The notes: a model not told the origin generated them from the sequence alone. Shown: positions 1 through 10,400, counted from the stretch's first letter. The stretch: DNA of 64,000 bases from JAJKIV01 sp036741775 (GCA_036741775.1 DAINRQ010000023.1:8723-72722), one strand, 5' to 3'. Translations and numbers: made by a program.

Positions 1-70
1 TGCCGCGGTGTTCCGGCCGTTCCACGACGCCGGCGATATGCCCGACGACGAACAACCACCCAGCCCCTGA
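1..70 (+). CDS. 3' end of an unidentified coding sequence (partial)
   Basis: An open frame enters from the left edge and stops with TGA at 68-70. The last residues read FRPFHDAGDMPDDEQPPSP, an acidic, proline-rich tail. A strong hairpin follows directly, which supports this being a real gene end. Too little is present to assign a family. Confidence 0.35.
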   Translation, partial: AAVFRPFHDAGDMPDDEQPPSP

Positions 71-76
71 ACGCAG

Positions 77-105
77 ACGACCCCGGCGCGAGGCGCCGGG
101 GTCGT
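77..105. terminator. Hairpin between convergent gene ends
   Basis: A perfect 13-bp stem (77-89 with 93-105) closes a 3-base GAG loop. It lies between the plus-strand gene end at 70 and the minus-strand gene end at 131, so it could end transcription from both sides. There is no clear U-tract. Confidence 0.55.
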
Positions 106-130
106 TCAGCATCGCGGAGGAGCACAGCGA

Positions 131-1087
131 CTAGGGCGTGGCAGCCTCGGGCGCAGCGATCGTCTTTTGCTGCTTCGCCTTCTCCTCCTGTTGACGCTCG
201 CGTTCCTTCCGCTCGCGCAGCGATTTCACGGCCTTCCGGAATTCCTGCTCGTTCATCGCACGCTGCGAGTGGAACTGAATCTCGGCGCGCAGCGAAGCCA
301 TCTCGCGCTCGCGCCCTGCCGCGATCGGGTTTGCCTGCGGCAGGTTGAGCGGTAGGAGCGCGAGGAGCGGGAGCGGGATGGAGACCTTACCCAGCCTGAC
401 GTATTGCTGGTCGATGCCATACTTCCGCCCGCCCTTCTCGACCGTCCAATCCCCACGCTCGAACTTGTTCGGCGTATAACCCAGCGCCGCCAGCGAGTCG
501 CGGGCGCGCGCGATTCCAGCGAAGACCGCGCTGTCCATCCGCGCGTCGGCCGACTTGGGAGCACTCACTACGTCTGCCTCGGGCACCCAGATCCGCGGGT
601 CCGAGTACGACGGGCGAATTCCCTTCGTGGGTCCGCCCCGTCCGATGAGCGGCCCCGTGCCCTCATCGTCGCCTGTCGCGGGCCTCGGCGGGGCTGCCGG
701 GTCTACCGGCGGAAGGGTGGATGGGACTTCGGACGGCGCCACCACCGGCGGTGCGACGCTGTTCGTAGTGGTCTCCGGTCGTCCGTTCCCGCCACTGCGG
801 CCTGGGCCCGGTGTGGTCTCGGACTGAGGCAAGGCGAGGAAGCTGATCCGTTCTGGCCGGATCGGCTCTTCCTGGTCCGCGAAGATCGAGAGGAATGGAT
901 ACGGCATCATGATGACGCGAATGAGCGCCGCGCCGATGACGACGTGCAGGGCGATCGAGAGCGCCACCGTCCCGGCCGGACGGCGCGGTTTGCGCTCGCG
1001 ATCTCGCTTCGGGTAGGGCCGGCGAGGCCCCTTGGTCTTCCCCGTTGCGTCCGTCGTCGGTTGAGTCAGCGATCCTCCAATCTCCAA
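131..1087 (-). CDS. TonB/TolA-like single-pass envelope protein, function unknown
   Basis: A 318-residue protein with TonB-like topology. It has a very basic, proline-containing cytoplasmic N-terminus (about residues 15-38), one hydrophobic helix (about 39-68, TVALSIALHVVIGAALIRV and following) and a long Pro/Gly-rich spacer (about 85-160). The C-terminal part (about 165-300) ends in a charged Glu/Arg/Lys/Gln helix. I do not see a canonical TonB C-terminal domain, so energy transduction is only suggested by topology. It lies 93 bp downstream of the FAH-family gene on the same strand. It may instead be a structural periplasm-spanning protein. Confidence 0.6.
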   Translation of the reverse strand: MEIGGSLTQPTTDATGKTKGPRRPYPKRDRERKPRRPAGTVALSIALHVVIGAALIRVIMMPYPFLSIFADQEEPIRPERISFLALPQSETTPGPGRSGGNGRPETTTNSVAPPVVAPSEVPSTLPPVDPAAPPRPATGDDEGTGPLIGRGGPTKGIRPSYSDPRIWVPEADVVSAPKSADARMDSAVFAGIARARDSLAALGYTPNKFERGDWTVEKGGRKYGIDQQYVRLGKVSIPLPLLALLPLNLPQANPIAAGREREMASLRAEIQFHSQRAMNEQEFRKAVKSLRERKERERQQEEKAKQQKTIAAPEAATP

Positions 1088-1180
1088 TGCGTCCCGGTGG
1101 CCACCGAGGGCTTATAGCCCGCCTGTGATGCCGGAGTTCCCAGGATAGCCGTTCCGCACTGCTCGCGCCACCGCAGCGCC

Positions 1181-1813
1181 CTATTCTCCGGGTACGGGCG
1201 CTGGTGCCACCGGATTCGAAACCATACTCATCCCAACAACTTCGACCTCGACGATGTCGCCTGCCGAGAGCCTGCCGACCCCGGCCGGTGTCCCGGTAGC
1301 GATGAGGTCCCAGGGCTCGAGCGTCATGATGTTCGAGATATAGGCAATGAGGAACGGAATGGAGAACGCCATGTCGGTGCTTCGTCCCCGCTGGCGTTCC
1401 TGGCCGTTGACCCGTGTGACGACCTCGAGCGCGGTCAGATCCGCGTCACCCATCATGGGCCGCCCGACCGCGCAGAACGTGTCGAACCCCTTCGCCCGCG
1501 TCCACTGGCCATCGCGGCGCTGAAGATCCCGCGCGGTGACGTCGTTGATGGCCACGATCCCCGCGATCCCGTCGACAGCGTCCGCCTCGGTGACGTGACG
1601 CATTCGTCGCCCGATCACGACGCCGATCTCGCCCTCGAACTCTACCTGCTCCGACTGCGGAGGCAGCACGATCGATTCGCCACCCGCGATGAGACTCGAC
1701 GGCGGCTTGAGAAAGAGGAGTGGCTCGCTCGGCATCTCGTTGCCGAGCTCGCGCGCGTGCTCGAGGTAATTGCGGCCGACGCAGACGATCTTCGAAGGGC
1801 GTTGGGCGAGCAT
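1181..1813 (-). CDS. Fumarylacetoacetate hydrolase (FAH) family protein
   Basis: About 210 residues. The hallmark segments are all present: KIVCVGRNY near the N-terminus, EGEIGVVIGRRMRHV (metal-binding Glu region), INDVTARDLQ, the KGFDTFCAVGRP loop and the C-terminal GTPAGVG turn. Members cleave C-C bonds in acylpyruvates or decarboxylate oxaloacetate in the cytoplasm; the substrate cannot be told from sequence. I chose the ATG at 1811-1813 because homology begins there. An upstream in-frame extension only overlaps the helicase gene. It starts 29 bp after the helicase stop and is probably co-transcribed with it. Confidence 0.88.
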   Translation of the reverse strand: MLAQRPSKIVCVGRNYLEHARELGNEMPSEPLLFLKPPSSLIAGGESIVLPPQSEQVEFEGEIGVVIGRRMRHVTEADAVDGIAGIVAINDVTARDLQRRDGQWTRAKGFDTFCAVGRPMMGDADLTALEVVTRVNGQERQRGRSTDMAFSIPFLIAYISNIMTLEPWDLIATGTPAGVGRLSAGDIVEVEVVGMSMVSNPVAPAPVPGE

Positions 1814-1842
1814 GCGGTGTCGAAGTGAGAGGGTCGATCGGG

Positions 1843-4416
1843 TCAGCCGGGGCCCGCGGATTGGTAGAACGCCTGAACGTGCTCGAGCACTGAAGCCCAC
1901 GCCCCCACGAGCCGCCGCGCCGGCGGCAGCGCCTCGAGCAGCGTTCGTCCGTACGACTTGCTGATGACGCGCGGGTCCACGAGAACGATGACGCCGCGGT
2001 CGGTGGCCGTGCGGATCAGGCGCCCGAACCCCTGCTTGAGGCGCAGCGACGCGTGCGGGAGCATGTACTGACGAAACGCGTCGCCACCGCGGCGTTCGAT
2101 CGACTCGCAGTGCGCGGCCGTCACGGGCTCGCTCGGGACCTTGAACGGCAACTTCGTGATGACGAGCCCACGCAACGCCCGTCCCGGCACATCCACCCCC
2201 TCCCAGAAGCTCGCCGTCCCGACCAGGACGGCCCGCTCGCTCTCCCGGAATCGCGAGAGGAGCGAGTCGCGTGCGTCGTCGCCATGGACGAGCAGGGGCC
2301 AGCGCCGTTCGATGCCACGCGCGCGAAGCTCGGACGCAACGAGTCGCACGTCACGATGGCTCGTGGCGAGGATGAAGATCCCGCCGTCGGACGCCGTAGC
2401 GACATCGAGCGCGACTCGGACGACGAACTGGATATGCCCCACTGCATCAACGTTCGGTAACGGCGCGTTCGTCGGCACCGCGAGCTTGGCGTTGGTCGGG
2501 AAATCGAACGGCGACGGGTAGAGTGCCGTCTCGGGGGTCAGCTCGTGGTCGTCGAGGCCGAGCCGGCGGCTGAGGAAGTCGAACCGCTGCTCGGCCGCAA
2601 GCGTCGCACTCGTGACCACCGCGGTTTTCACACGACGAAACAGATCCTCGCGCAGGACGGGAGCGAGGTCGAGCGGAACCGACGTGACGGCGAGGTTGCG
2701 CTCCTTTCCGCGAACTTCGATCCAGCGGACTGCAGCATCCGCCTCATCGCTCGGGCGCAAGGTGCGGCGAAGGGCGTCGCCCGCATTCTGCATGCGCCGC
2801 GTGACCCCGCGAAGCTCGTTGAGCATGGGCGCGAGCGATTCGGCCCGCGCCTCGTCGGTCTCGAGACGCTCGCGCACGACGCGCAGCCCGTCCTGCAGCA
2901 GCTCGATCTCTCCGAGGAGCTCGGTCAGCGCCATATCGAGCCCGCTCCGCCAGATGCGATGACGGGAGAAGTCGTCGGTGAGCCGCAGCACCGGCGTTCC
3001 GGTCTCATCGAGGAGCGTGGCGAGCAGGTCGAACACGAGTCCCGCGCGATCGCGCGCGGCCAGTGCCGCGGGGGCGAGCTTTGTCGCGGCGAGGTCCATG
3101 CTCGCGATGCTCAGCAGATCCTTGCCCTCGGACAGCTTTGCCATGAGGGCGGGCAGGAGTCCTTTTCCCGTACGGTCGAGGCGCGCGAACAGGCGTTGGA
3201 GCGACCGGCGGGTTACCGTCGCCCCGAGGTGTGCCGCGGCTGCGTCTTCGATGTGGTGCCCTTCGTCGATGACCAGGCGCGCGTACGCAGGAAGAACAGC
3301 GGCATCCTCCCAGTTCTGTGAGATGCGGCGCACCGCCACGTCCGACATGAGGAGATGATGGTTCACGACGATCACGTCGGCCTGCGCCGCTTTCCGCCGC
3401 GCGGCGAACAGGAAGCAGCGGTCGTAGTGCGGGCATCGAATACGCTGGCACAGATCAGGCTCGGCCGATACCTCGTCCCAGAGCTCGGCGCGTGGCGGGG
3501 CCGGCAGGTCGCTCAGCGACCCGTCGGTCGTACGCTCCGCCCACGCGGTGAGCGCGGCGAGCTCGTTGCCTAACGAATCGTCGAACAGGGCGGTGCCAGT
3601 CGACTGCGCCTGCTCGAGTCGCATCAAGCAGAGGTAGTTCCGCCACCCCTTGAGCAGCGCGAATCGGACCGGCTGATCGGCGAGCGCGCGGGCGAGGAAC
3701 GGGAGGTCCTTCCCCACGAGCTGCTCCTGCAGGTTGATCGTGTTCGTCGACACGACCGTGCGTTCGCCGTTCGCGGCCGCCCACCGTAGGGCGGGAATCA
3801 GGTAGCCGAGTGATTTTCCGATCCCGGTTCCGGCCTCGAGCAATCCGATCCCACCGTCGTTGTACAGCCGCGCGATGGTCGTCGCGAGCGCGCGCTGCGA
3901 CGGCCGGTCCTCGTAACGTGGGAGCAGTCGTGCGACCGGGCCTCCGGGCCCGAGGTCGCTGTCGATCGCGGAGGTCGCGAGCAGCGTCTCGGTCCGCACG
4001 CGCGGGACCTCGACCACGACATACAGCTCGCGCGCGTCGTTATCGATGATGCCGAAGCCGATTCCTTCCTCGTGGATGCGCGCCGCGACCTGGTAATCGG
4101 CCTCGGACGGCTCCAGCACGCCCGACGGGTGATTGTGAACGAGCATCTCGCCACGCTGCGCGAATCCCGGGAGCGCGAGCACACTGGTCACGTCGCCGCG
4201 AGCGACGACGCGTGCGGTGCGCAGCTGCCCATCCTCGTCGATGGTACAGACGAAGCACACCTCGCGGCCGCCGGCCAACCGAATGGCCGCGCGCATGGCG
4301 CCAGCCGCCTGGGAGGCGAGGCGTGTCTGTTGGGGCGCCGAAACGACGGACGACGAGGGCGGCGGGGGAGGCACGGGCGAAAAATACGTCGAGGACTCCC
4401 GTGCCGCCCGCATCAT
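1843..4416 (-). CDS. dinG: DinG/XPD-type ATP-dependent helicase with an N-terminal JAMM/RadC-like domain
   Basis: An 857-residue protein. Residues ~35-140 form a RadC/JAMM-like domain with the metal-site pattern H94-x-H96-x7-S104-x2-D107 (MLVHNHPSGVLEPSEAD). From ~170 on it is a superfamily 2 XPD-like helicase: Walker A EAGTGIGKS (194-202), Fe-S cysteines (NYLC plus LCQRIRCPHYDRC), a DEGH box (VIDEGHHIEDAA), motif V/VI segments GTASFWEGVDVPG and QGFGRLIRT. DinG unwinds 5'-3' on DNA such as R-loops and G-quadruplexes. The fused JAMM-like domain is not part of classical DinG, which suggests an added nuclease-like or isopeptidase-like module, or a binding role. It starts 7 bp after the upstream gene. 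The start could be either of two adjacent ATGs. Confidence 0.9.
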   Translation of the reverse strand: MMRAARESSTYFSPVPPPPPSSSVVSAPQQTRLASQAAGAMRAAIRLAGGREVCFVCTIDEDGQLRTARVVARGDVTSVLALPGFAQRGEMLVHNHPSGVLEPSEADYQVAARIHEEGIGFGIIDNDARELYVVVEVPRVRTETLLATSAIDSDLGPGGPVARLLPRYEDRPSQRALATTIARLYNDGGIGLLEAGTGIGKSLGYLIPALRWAAANGERTVVSTNTINLQEQLVGKDLPFLARALADQPVRFALLKGWRNYLCLMRLEQAQSTGTALFDDSLGNELAALTAWAERTTDGSLSDLPAPPRAELWDEVSAEPDLCQRIRCPHYDRCFLFAARRKAAQADVIVVNHHLLMSDVAVRRISQNWEDAAVLPAYARLVIDEGHHIEDAAAAHLGATVTRRSLQRLFARLDRTGKGLLPALMAKLSEGKDLLSIASMDLAATKLAPAALAARDRAGLVFDLLATLLDETGTPVLRLTDDFSRHRIWRSGLDMALTELLGEIELLQDGLRVVRERLETDEARAESLAPMLNELRGVTRRMQNAGDALRRTLRPSDEADAAVRWIEVRGKERNLAVTSVPLDLAPVLREDLFRRVKTAVVTSATLAAEQRFDFLSRRLGLDDHELTPETALYPSPFDFPTNAKLAVPTNAPLPNVDAVGHIQFVVRVALDVATASDGGIFILATSHRDVRLVASELRARGIERRWPLLVHGDDARDSLLSRFRESERAVLVGTASFWEGVDVPGRALRGLVITKLPFKVPSEPVTAAHCESIERRGGDAFRQYMLPHASLRLKQGFGRLIRTATDRGVIVLVDPRVISKSYGRTLLEALPPARRLVGAWASVLEHVQAFYQSAGPG

Positions 4417-4423
4417 TCTGTTG

Positions 4424-5719
4424 CTACGTCTTGAGCGGCTTCTTTTTCGCGGCCGGGAAGAGCACGTTGTTGAGGATCAGACGGTAACCCGGGGACGTCG
4501 GGTGCAGCGCCAGGTCGGTTGGCGCGTTCCCGATGTTGTGCTGCGGATCCTCGGGGTCGTGCCCGCCAAGGTAGGTGTACGACCCCTTCCCGTAGTCGCC
4601 GTGAATGTACTTCACCCACGGCGCGCCCTCCTCGTACGCCAGCACCGTCACGCCTGGCTTGATCGTCGTCTTCGTGAAGCTCGTCGTCACGCCGTAGTAA
4701 TCGGGGATCACCGTGCGGTGGTCCTGCACGAGCATCGTGGCCACCGGGTCGAACTTGGCGGAGAACGCGAACAGGGTGAACTGCCCGAGCGGCTGCCGGC
4801 GCGCGGGGACGTTCACCTGATGCCCGTCGATGTTGCTCATGGAGTTCGTGAACGGCGACTGCTCGACGTGCACGTCACGGAACGCCATCGCCCGCTTCCA
4901 GTCCATCTTCGCGTCGACGTCCTCGTCGATCGGCGTGCCGTCGGCATACGCCGCGGCGATATCCGCGTTATGCGCGGCGATCGCGAGCTCGAGGGTTTCC
5001 GTCGCGCCGCACATCGCGAACAGGAACCCGCCGCCCTCGACGTACTGACGAATCCGTTCGGCGACAGATTTCTTCAGCGCCGGAATGGACGCGAAGCCGA
5101 GCCGCTTCGCCGCCTCGAGGTTGCGCTCGCGCTGCTCCACGAACCACGCCGCATCGCGGAAGCCGAGGTAGAGCTTGTTGAGCTGGCCGGTGAAATCCTC
5201 GTGGAACAAGTGCAACCAGTCGTATTTCGGCAGCTCTCCATTCATGACCTCGTCGTCCCACACGTTCGTGTACTCGATGCCGGCGTAGCGCAGCGCGAGT
5301 GTCACCGCATCGCCCCACGGAGGCGCGTTGGGCGGCGTGTAGATCGCGATCTTCGGCGCCTTCTCGAGCGTCACCGCGTCCATGTTGCCCGCGGCGACCT
5401 CGGCGCGGATTTGTTGCACGCGTGCGTTGTCGATGGGCTCGAACGTGATGCCGTCCAGCGTCGCGCGGCGTCTCAACTCCGCCTCGTCAGGCAGCAGGAA
5501 CGAGCCGCCGCGATAGTTGATGAACCATTCGGCCTTGTTCGCTGCCTTGAGGGCGTTGAACGTCAGGCCATAGGCCTTGAGATGGTTCTGCTGCGCATCG
5601 TCCATGGGGATGAGCAGATGCTGCGCGCGGGCACTGGATGTGGAGACGCCGAGGCCCGTCATCACGCAGAGCGTGGTCACGAAGCGCCGAAAAGTCTGAC
5701 GGAGAGGTCGTGTCGTCAT
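4424..5719 (-). CDS. Conserved exported protein of the family often mislabelled asparagine synthetase B
   Basis: 431 residues with an N-terminal signal peptide (RRFVTTLCVMTGLGVSTSSARAQ). The mature N-terminus LLIPMDDAQQNHLKAYGLTF matches, from memory, a Bacteroidota/Gemmatimonadota exported family that databases label asparagine synthetase B. I see neither an N-terminal Cys glutaminase domain nor an ATP-pyrophosphatase SGGxDS motif, so that label is not supported. The middle region (APKIAIYTPP, FLFAMCGATETLE, YLGGHDPED) looks like a class-I glutamine-amidotransferase/ThuA-like alpha/beta fold. The start codon overlaps the TPR gene stop by 4 bases, so it is translationally coupled to that gene. 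Confidence 0.72.
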   Translation of the reverse strand: MTTRPLRQTFRRFVTTLCVMTGLGVSTSSARAQHLLIPMDDAQQNHLKAYGLTFNALKAANKAEWFINYRGGSFLLPDEAELRRRATLDGITFEPIDNARVQQIRAEVAAGNMDAVTLEKAPKIAIYTPPNAPPWGDAVTLALRYAGIEYTNVWDDEVMNGELPKYDWLHLFHEDFTGQLNKLYLGFRDAAWFVEQRERNLEAAKRLGFASIPALKKSVAERIRQYVEGGGFLFAMCGATETLELAIAAHNADIAAAYADGTPIDEDVDAKMDWKRAMAFRDVHVEQSPFTNSMSNIDGHQVNVPARRQPLGQFTLFAFSAKFDPVATMLVQDHRTVIPDYYGVTTSFTKTTIKPGVTVLAYEEGAPWVKYIHGDYGKGSYTYLGGHDPEDPQHNIGNAPTDLALHPTSPGYRLILNNVLFPAAKKKPLKT

Positions 5720-7434
5720 GAGGATGGAACACTCTGTCGGGCGAGGTCGAGCTCGCGGCGCGCCTGTGGGACGAGCGCGCTGCGCGGGTACGTGAGAATC
5801 ATATGCTCGAGGCGCTGAACTGCTCCCGCATTATCGCCTCGGCGGCGCAGGATACGAGCCCACTCGAGCTCGGCTTCCGCTGCCTCCGGCGCCGTCGTGT
5901 GTTCTGCCACACGCTGCCACAATCCCAGCGCTGTGGTGTCGTCGCCGCGGACCGCGACAATGCGCGCGGCTGCGGCGAGCAGGAGTGGGGCAGCACCTGG
6001 AACCTTCTGTGCGGCCGAGTCGAGTGTGGCGACAGCCGCCACGGTGTCGCCGCGCGCGAGCGCGAGGAACGCAGCGCCCACGGCGGGCGCGCTATCCGCT
6101 GTGGTTCGTCCTAACAGCGCGAGGGCCAGCAAGAGGTCGGGATTGGTCTCGCTCGTTCGCTTGAGGATGCGACGCGCGCTCCGCAGGTCGCCCTCGTAGA
6201 GCGCGATCCACCCCATCGTGCGGTCCTCGTCGTCGCCGTCCGCGGTGTTGCCCAGGGCTGCCCGTGCTTTCGCGAGGTCACCGGCTCGCACCCAGCCCCA
6301 CGCCGCCATGCGGACGAGCCGCACGCGAGCAAGCGAGTCGAGTCGAGGGGTGTTTGCCGCGATGAGTGCCTCGGCTTCACTCGCTCGCCCAAGCGCGCTG
6401 AGGGCGCGCACGCGGACCGGAAGCACCTGCCGCGCGCTCTCGTCGTCGGTGGCATCCGCGAACGGCTCGAGCAACGTAATGGCCGACGCGGGATCGCCTC
6501 CGCTCAGCGCATCGTTCGCGGCACGCACCGCGAGCTCACGCGATGGCTTCCGTGCGAGCGCCGCGGCAAACGCGTCGCGCGCCACGAGCCACGCGCTGGA
6601 CGCCTCCGCCTCGTCACCGTATTCGGTCCAGGCGATGACGGCGCTGTCGGTCGGGGGGAGGTCGCGCAGCGCCTGCCACCCGGCCCGTGCGGAGCCCCAC
6701 CGAAGCTCGAGTAGCGCGAGCGCCTTCCGCGCGGCCACGTGCGCAGGGGGCGCCCTGAACGCGTCACGGATCGCCGGGCGGAGCGAGTCGGGTGTGGGGA
6801 ACAACGAGTAGACGGCCGCCTGATCCAGGTACGGAGAGACGACGAGTGCTTCCCGCCAGCTCCGGGCCGAGAGCTCCCAGAGCCCGGTCGCCGCACGCAA
6901 CTGTGCCATCTCGACGGTGATGTCGCGCGTGCCGCCTAACGCCCGCTGCGCGCGCTGCAGCACGGTGTCGGCGCTCGCGGCACGGCCGTCATCGAGCAGG
7001 AGCCGGGCGTATTCGCGGTACGGAGCAGCCTCGGCGGGCATGAGCTGGACCCAGCGCTCGAACGCCGCCGCCGCGGCGTCATCCCGGTTCAGATACGAGA
7101 GCGTTCGCAGTTGAATCGTGCGCAGCATGGGCTCTCGCGGCCGCTTCCCGATGAGCGAGTCGATGAGCGGCAGAACGGAATCCCGCTTCCCCAGCTCGTC
7201 GTAGATGCGCTCGATCCCGAGGATCGAGGCGGTGAGTGACTCGTCGATGGCCGCGCGATACGCGGCGAGGGCCTCGCGCCACTTGCCGGCCTGCTCCAAC
7301 TCCATCGCCTTCATGGGCAGGCTCGACTCGGCCTGCGCTCGCGCCGGTCTTGGCGCGAGCGCCATCACGGCGATCGGGAACGCGAGCGCGATGCGCCGGA
7401 CTCTCCGTAGCGCGTCGCTACGGCTTCTCCGCAT
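5716..7434 (-). CDS. Exported tetratricopeptide-repeat protein
   Basis: About 572 residues, starting at the ATG at 7432-7434. A signal peptide follows (ALAFPIAVMALAPRPARAQA), then helical repeats such as KAMELEQAGKWREALAAYRA and a long run of Ala-rich helix pairs to the C-terminus, ending YPRSALVPQARRELDLA, a typical TPR/YbgF-like cell-envelope ending. A longer in-frame extension to 7677 is rejected because it is Arg/Ser-rich, lacks homology and lies wholly within the preceding gene. It overlaps that gene by 17 bp and the next by 4. It probably serves as a periplasmic scaffold for the other products of this cluster. Confidence 0.8.
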   Translation of the reverse strand: MRRSRSDALRRVRRIALAFPIAVMALAPRPARAQAESSLPMKAMELEQAGKWREALAAYRAAIDESLTASILGIERIYDELGKRDSVLPLIDSLIGKRPREPMLRTIQLRTLSYLNRDDAAAAAFERWVQLMPAEAAPYREYARLLLDDGRAASADTVLQRAQRALGGTRDITVEMAQLRAATGLWELSARSWREALVVSPYLDQAAVYSLFPTPDSLRPAIRDAFRAPPAHVAARKALALLELRWGSARAGWQALRDLPPTDSAVIAWTEYGDEAEASSAWLVARDAFAAALARKPSRELAVRAANDALSGGDPASAITLLEPFADATDDESARQVLPVRVRALSALGRASEAEALIAANTPRLDSLARVRLVRMAAWGWVRAGDLAKARAALGNTADGDDEDRTMGWIALYEGDLRSARRILKRTSETNPDLLLALALLGRTTADSAPAVGAAFLALARGDTVAAVATLDSAAQKVPGAAPLLLAAAARIVAVRGDDTTALGLWQRVAEHTTAPEAAEAELEWARILRRRGDNAGAVQRLEHMILTYPRSALVPQARRELDLARQSVPSS

Positions 7435-10400
7435 TGATGCGCTTGAAGTAATCGAGCACGAGCCGCCGTTCCTCGGGCGTGAGCCCGCGGAGGTCGTTCC
7501 AGCTCGGCGGCGCGAACCGCGATGCCGCCTTCCCGTTCGACGACGCGTTAGGCGGCATGAACAGCTCGATCCCCGACGCCGCCTTCGCTTCACGCTTCCC
7601 GGTGTCCTCACGCTCGTCACGCTCGAGCGTCCGACCGGCGTCGAGCATTCGCCGGAACAGGCGCTGCTGCCGGTCAATCACATTCGGATCGAGCGCGCCA
7701 CTCTCCAGGGAGTGCGCGAGTTGCCGCGCCTCCTTCGCCAGCTCCTCGGCGCGCCCCGTCCGGTCGTTGTCGCTCATCTCCTCGAGCGACGACGCCACCT
7801 CGCGCTGCTGGCGCCCGAGTTGACGCGCCTGTTCCCGGCCCTGCTGGTCCAGCTGCGCGCCCGGCCGCGGAATCAGCTCCGCGGTCTGCGAGTTCAGTGA
7901 CCCCTGTTGCTGCGCCATGTCCTTGAGCTGCTCGAGCATCTCCTCGAAGCCCGACGCCGAGTTCGCGTTCTGCGCCCGCTCACGATCGCGGACGAGCGAC
8001 GCGGCTGCCTGGTTGAGCGCTTCGGACGCCTCGCGCATCGAGCCCGCGGCCTGCTCGCTCCGGCTGGAGCTCGCGAGATCGCGCGTGGCCTGATCCACTT
8101 TCCGCTGGGCATCCGTCACTGAGCGCTGCGCGCGCGCCGATAGCAGCGACGACTTCTGGCCGGCCTCGGTGAGGCGACGGCCGGCCTGCTGCACGCCCTG
8201 CTGCAACGCGCTTTGCTCCGCCTGCAGGGATGATTTCTCGGCGCCCTGACGGGCCTTCTGCTCGATCGACTCCTGCTGCCGCGAGAGCTGTAGCATCTCC
8301 TGCACCGACTGATCGAGCTCGGACGTGAGCTCCTGCTTCCAGGCGTCGATCTGCTGCTGGCGCGCATCGGCGAGCTGCTGTGCAGCACGCTCCATCGCGT
8401 CGGCGGCTTCGTTCGCGGCCTGCTGGCCGCCGCTCTGCTGGCCCTGGTCGCCTTGCTGCCCCTGCTGCGACTGCTGGCCCTTTTGTCCCTTTTGTCCCTG
8501 TTGCCCTTGCTGCCCCTGTTGCTGCTGCGCGCCCGGCTGCTCCTGCGCCTTCTCACCGGGCTGCTGTCCTTGTGCGTTCTGTTGTTGCGCGTTCTGTTGT
8601 TGCGCTTTCTGTTCCTGTCCTCGTTCGCCCTGCTGCTGGCCAGGCTGTTGCTGGCCGGGTTGCTGTTGTTGCTGGCCGGCTTGTTGTTGCGGCGATTGTT
8701 GCTGGCCAGCTTGCTGCTGGCCAGGCTGCTGCTGGGCCGGCTGTTGCTGTGCCCCCTGGCGGTTCTGCTGCTGGCCCTGCGGCGTTTGTTGCGCGCGCTC
8801 CGACCGGCGCGATTCCGGTGGCTGGTCACGCGCCGCGCGCTGCATGGCTTCCGCTGATTCCTTCGCCTGCTCGGTCGCTTCGTTCACCCCGCGAGCGCCC
8901 GGCTCCGCCTTCTCGCGCTCGAGACGCTTCTCCAGCTCCGCCATGTCGCGCGCGAGATCGCGCGACCGGTCGGCAAGCTCGCGCGCATCCTTCTGCGCCT
9001 CCTGCTTCTGGCCCTGATCCCGCGCCCGCGTCATCGAGTCGGCCAGCGCGCGCTCTTCCTTGGCGATGTCGCGGGCCTCTTCCTTGAGCGTCTGCATGGA
9101 GCCCTCGAGCGCGGCGCGCTTGAGCATCTCCACGCTCTTCTCCAGTTGCTCGCGCAGCCGCCGCTGCTGCTGGGCGAGGTCGCCTAACGCCTTCTGCGCA
9201 TCGTCGGCGGACAGCTTCTGCGCGGACTCCTCGAGCTGCCGAAGCTTCTCCGCGAGCTCCGGCGTCAACGCCTCCTGCAACAGCTTCTGCGCTTCCTGGA
9301 GGCGCTGCTGCAGCTCCTCATCGAGCGCGCCGGTTTGCTTGAGCTGCTTTTCCAGCTGCTGCGCGGTTTGCTGCAGCTGCTGCATGCGCTCCGCGAGCTC
9401 GCGCTGCTCTTTCGCGAGCGCCTGTGCCTGCTGGGCGGACTCGTACGACATCGAGTTCGCGCCGCTCTTGCTCGCCCCGGCGTTCTGCTCGGCGTTCCGC
9501 TGATTCGTGTTCCGCTGCCGCGCGCGCGCTGCTTCGGCGGTGCGCTGTTGCAGTGTTTTCTGGGCGGCGGCGGCCGCCTGCGCCCGCTGCACCGCGGAGT
9601 CCGCGGCAGCCCGCACGTTCGCGCGCGCCTCGCTCATACCGGGCACGCGCAGCACGAGCTCGCGGCTCGATCCGCGCTGACGCCATGGCGACGCATCGAT
9701 GGCCGTCGCCACGAGGTGGACCGTCTCACCCGCCTGCACGCCAAGAGACGGCAACGACAGCGCGGCGTCGCCGGTCCACTGACTGGTCGGCTGCGAGTGC
9801 AGCGGTCGCGTGGTCTCCGGAAGCGCTTCGCCGAGATCGGGCTTGCGCCAGACGCGGAGCTGAACGCTGGAGAGACCGTGATCGTCGGTAGCGAGGAACG
9901 ACAGCGAGACCGTGTCGCCAGCAGACACCGTCGTGTCCGCACCGGGCGAGAGGATCTCGATCCGCGGTGCCGAGTCCGGAATGACGTCGATCTCGAGCGC
10001 GGCCGGGACTTCGGTGATCGGCCCGCCCGTGCCGATCGCGTTCCACTCGTACCGGCCACTCTCGACCACGGTGAGCCGACCGGTGAACGAGCGTCCGGAC
10101 GTCGTTAGGCGCAGCGTGTCGCGCGCGCGCGCGAGCGCGACACCGGCGAGCTCCGTCGACGAATGCCCCGAAATGGCGAGCGTGGTCCCGCGCGGCAGTT
10201 GCGCCGCCTCGCCCACCGGTAACGTCTCCTCCCGACGATCCAAATAGGCGGGGAACGTGGCGCGAATGGATACGTCACCGATGAACGGCCGCTCGACCAT
10301 CTGGAGGGACGCCGTATCGCTCACGCTGCGCCCGTCGCTGGCGAAGATCGAGAGATCCGCGTCCATGGGCGCGAGCCGGACGCGAGCAATGCCGTCGCGC

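Noticed and set aside
4217..5818. A 533-residue protein on the plus strand
   Set aside because: It is the antisense shadow of the exported-protein gene; Arg/Val/His-rich composition and no homology, as with similar long frames at 14702-16171, 16937-18538 and 30490-32499.
8440..8780. Repeat-rich tract read as a CRISPR-like or other DNA repeat array
   Set aside because: The repeats are codons for Gln/Gly/Pro within an intact large reading frame, irregular in length and without spacers.
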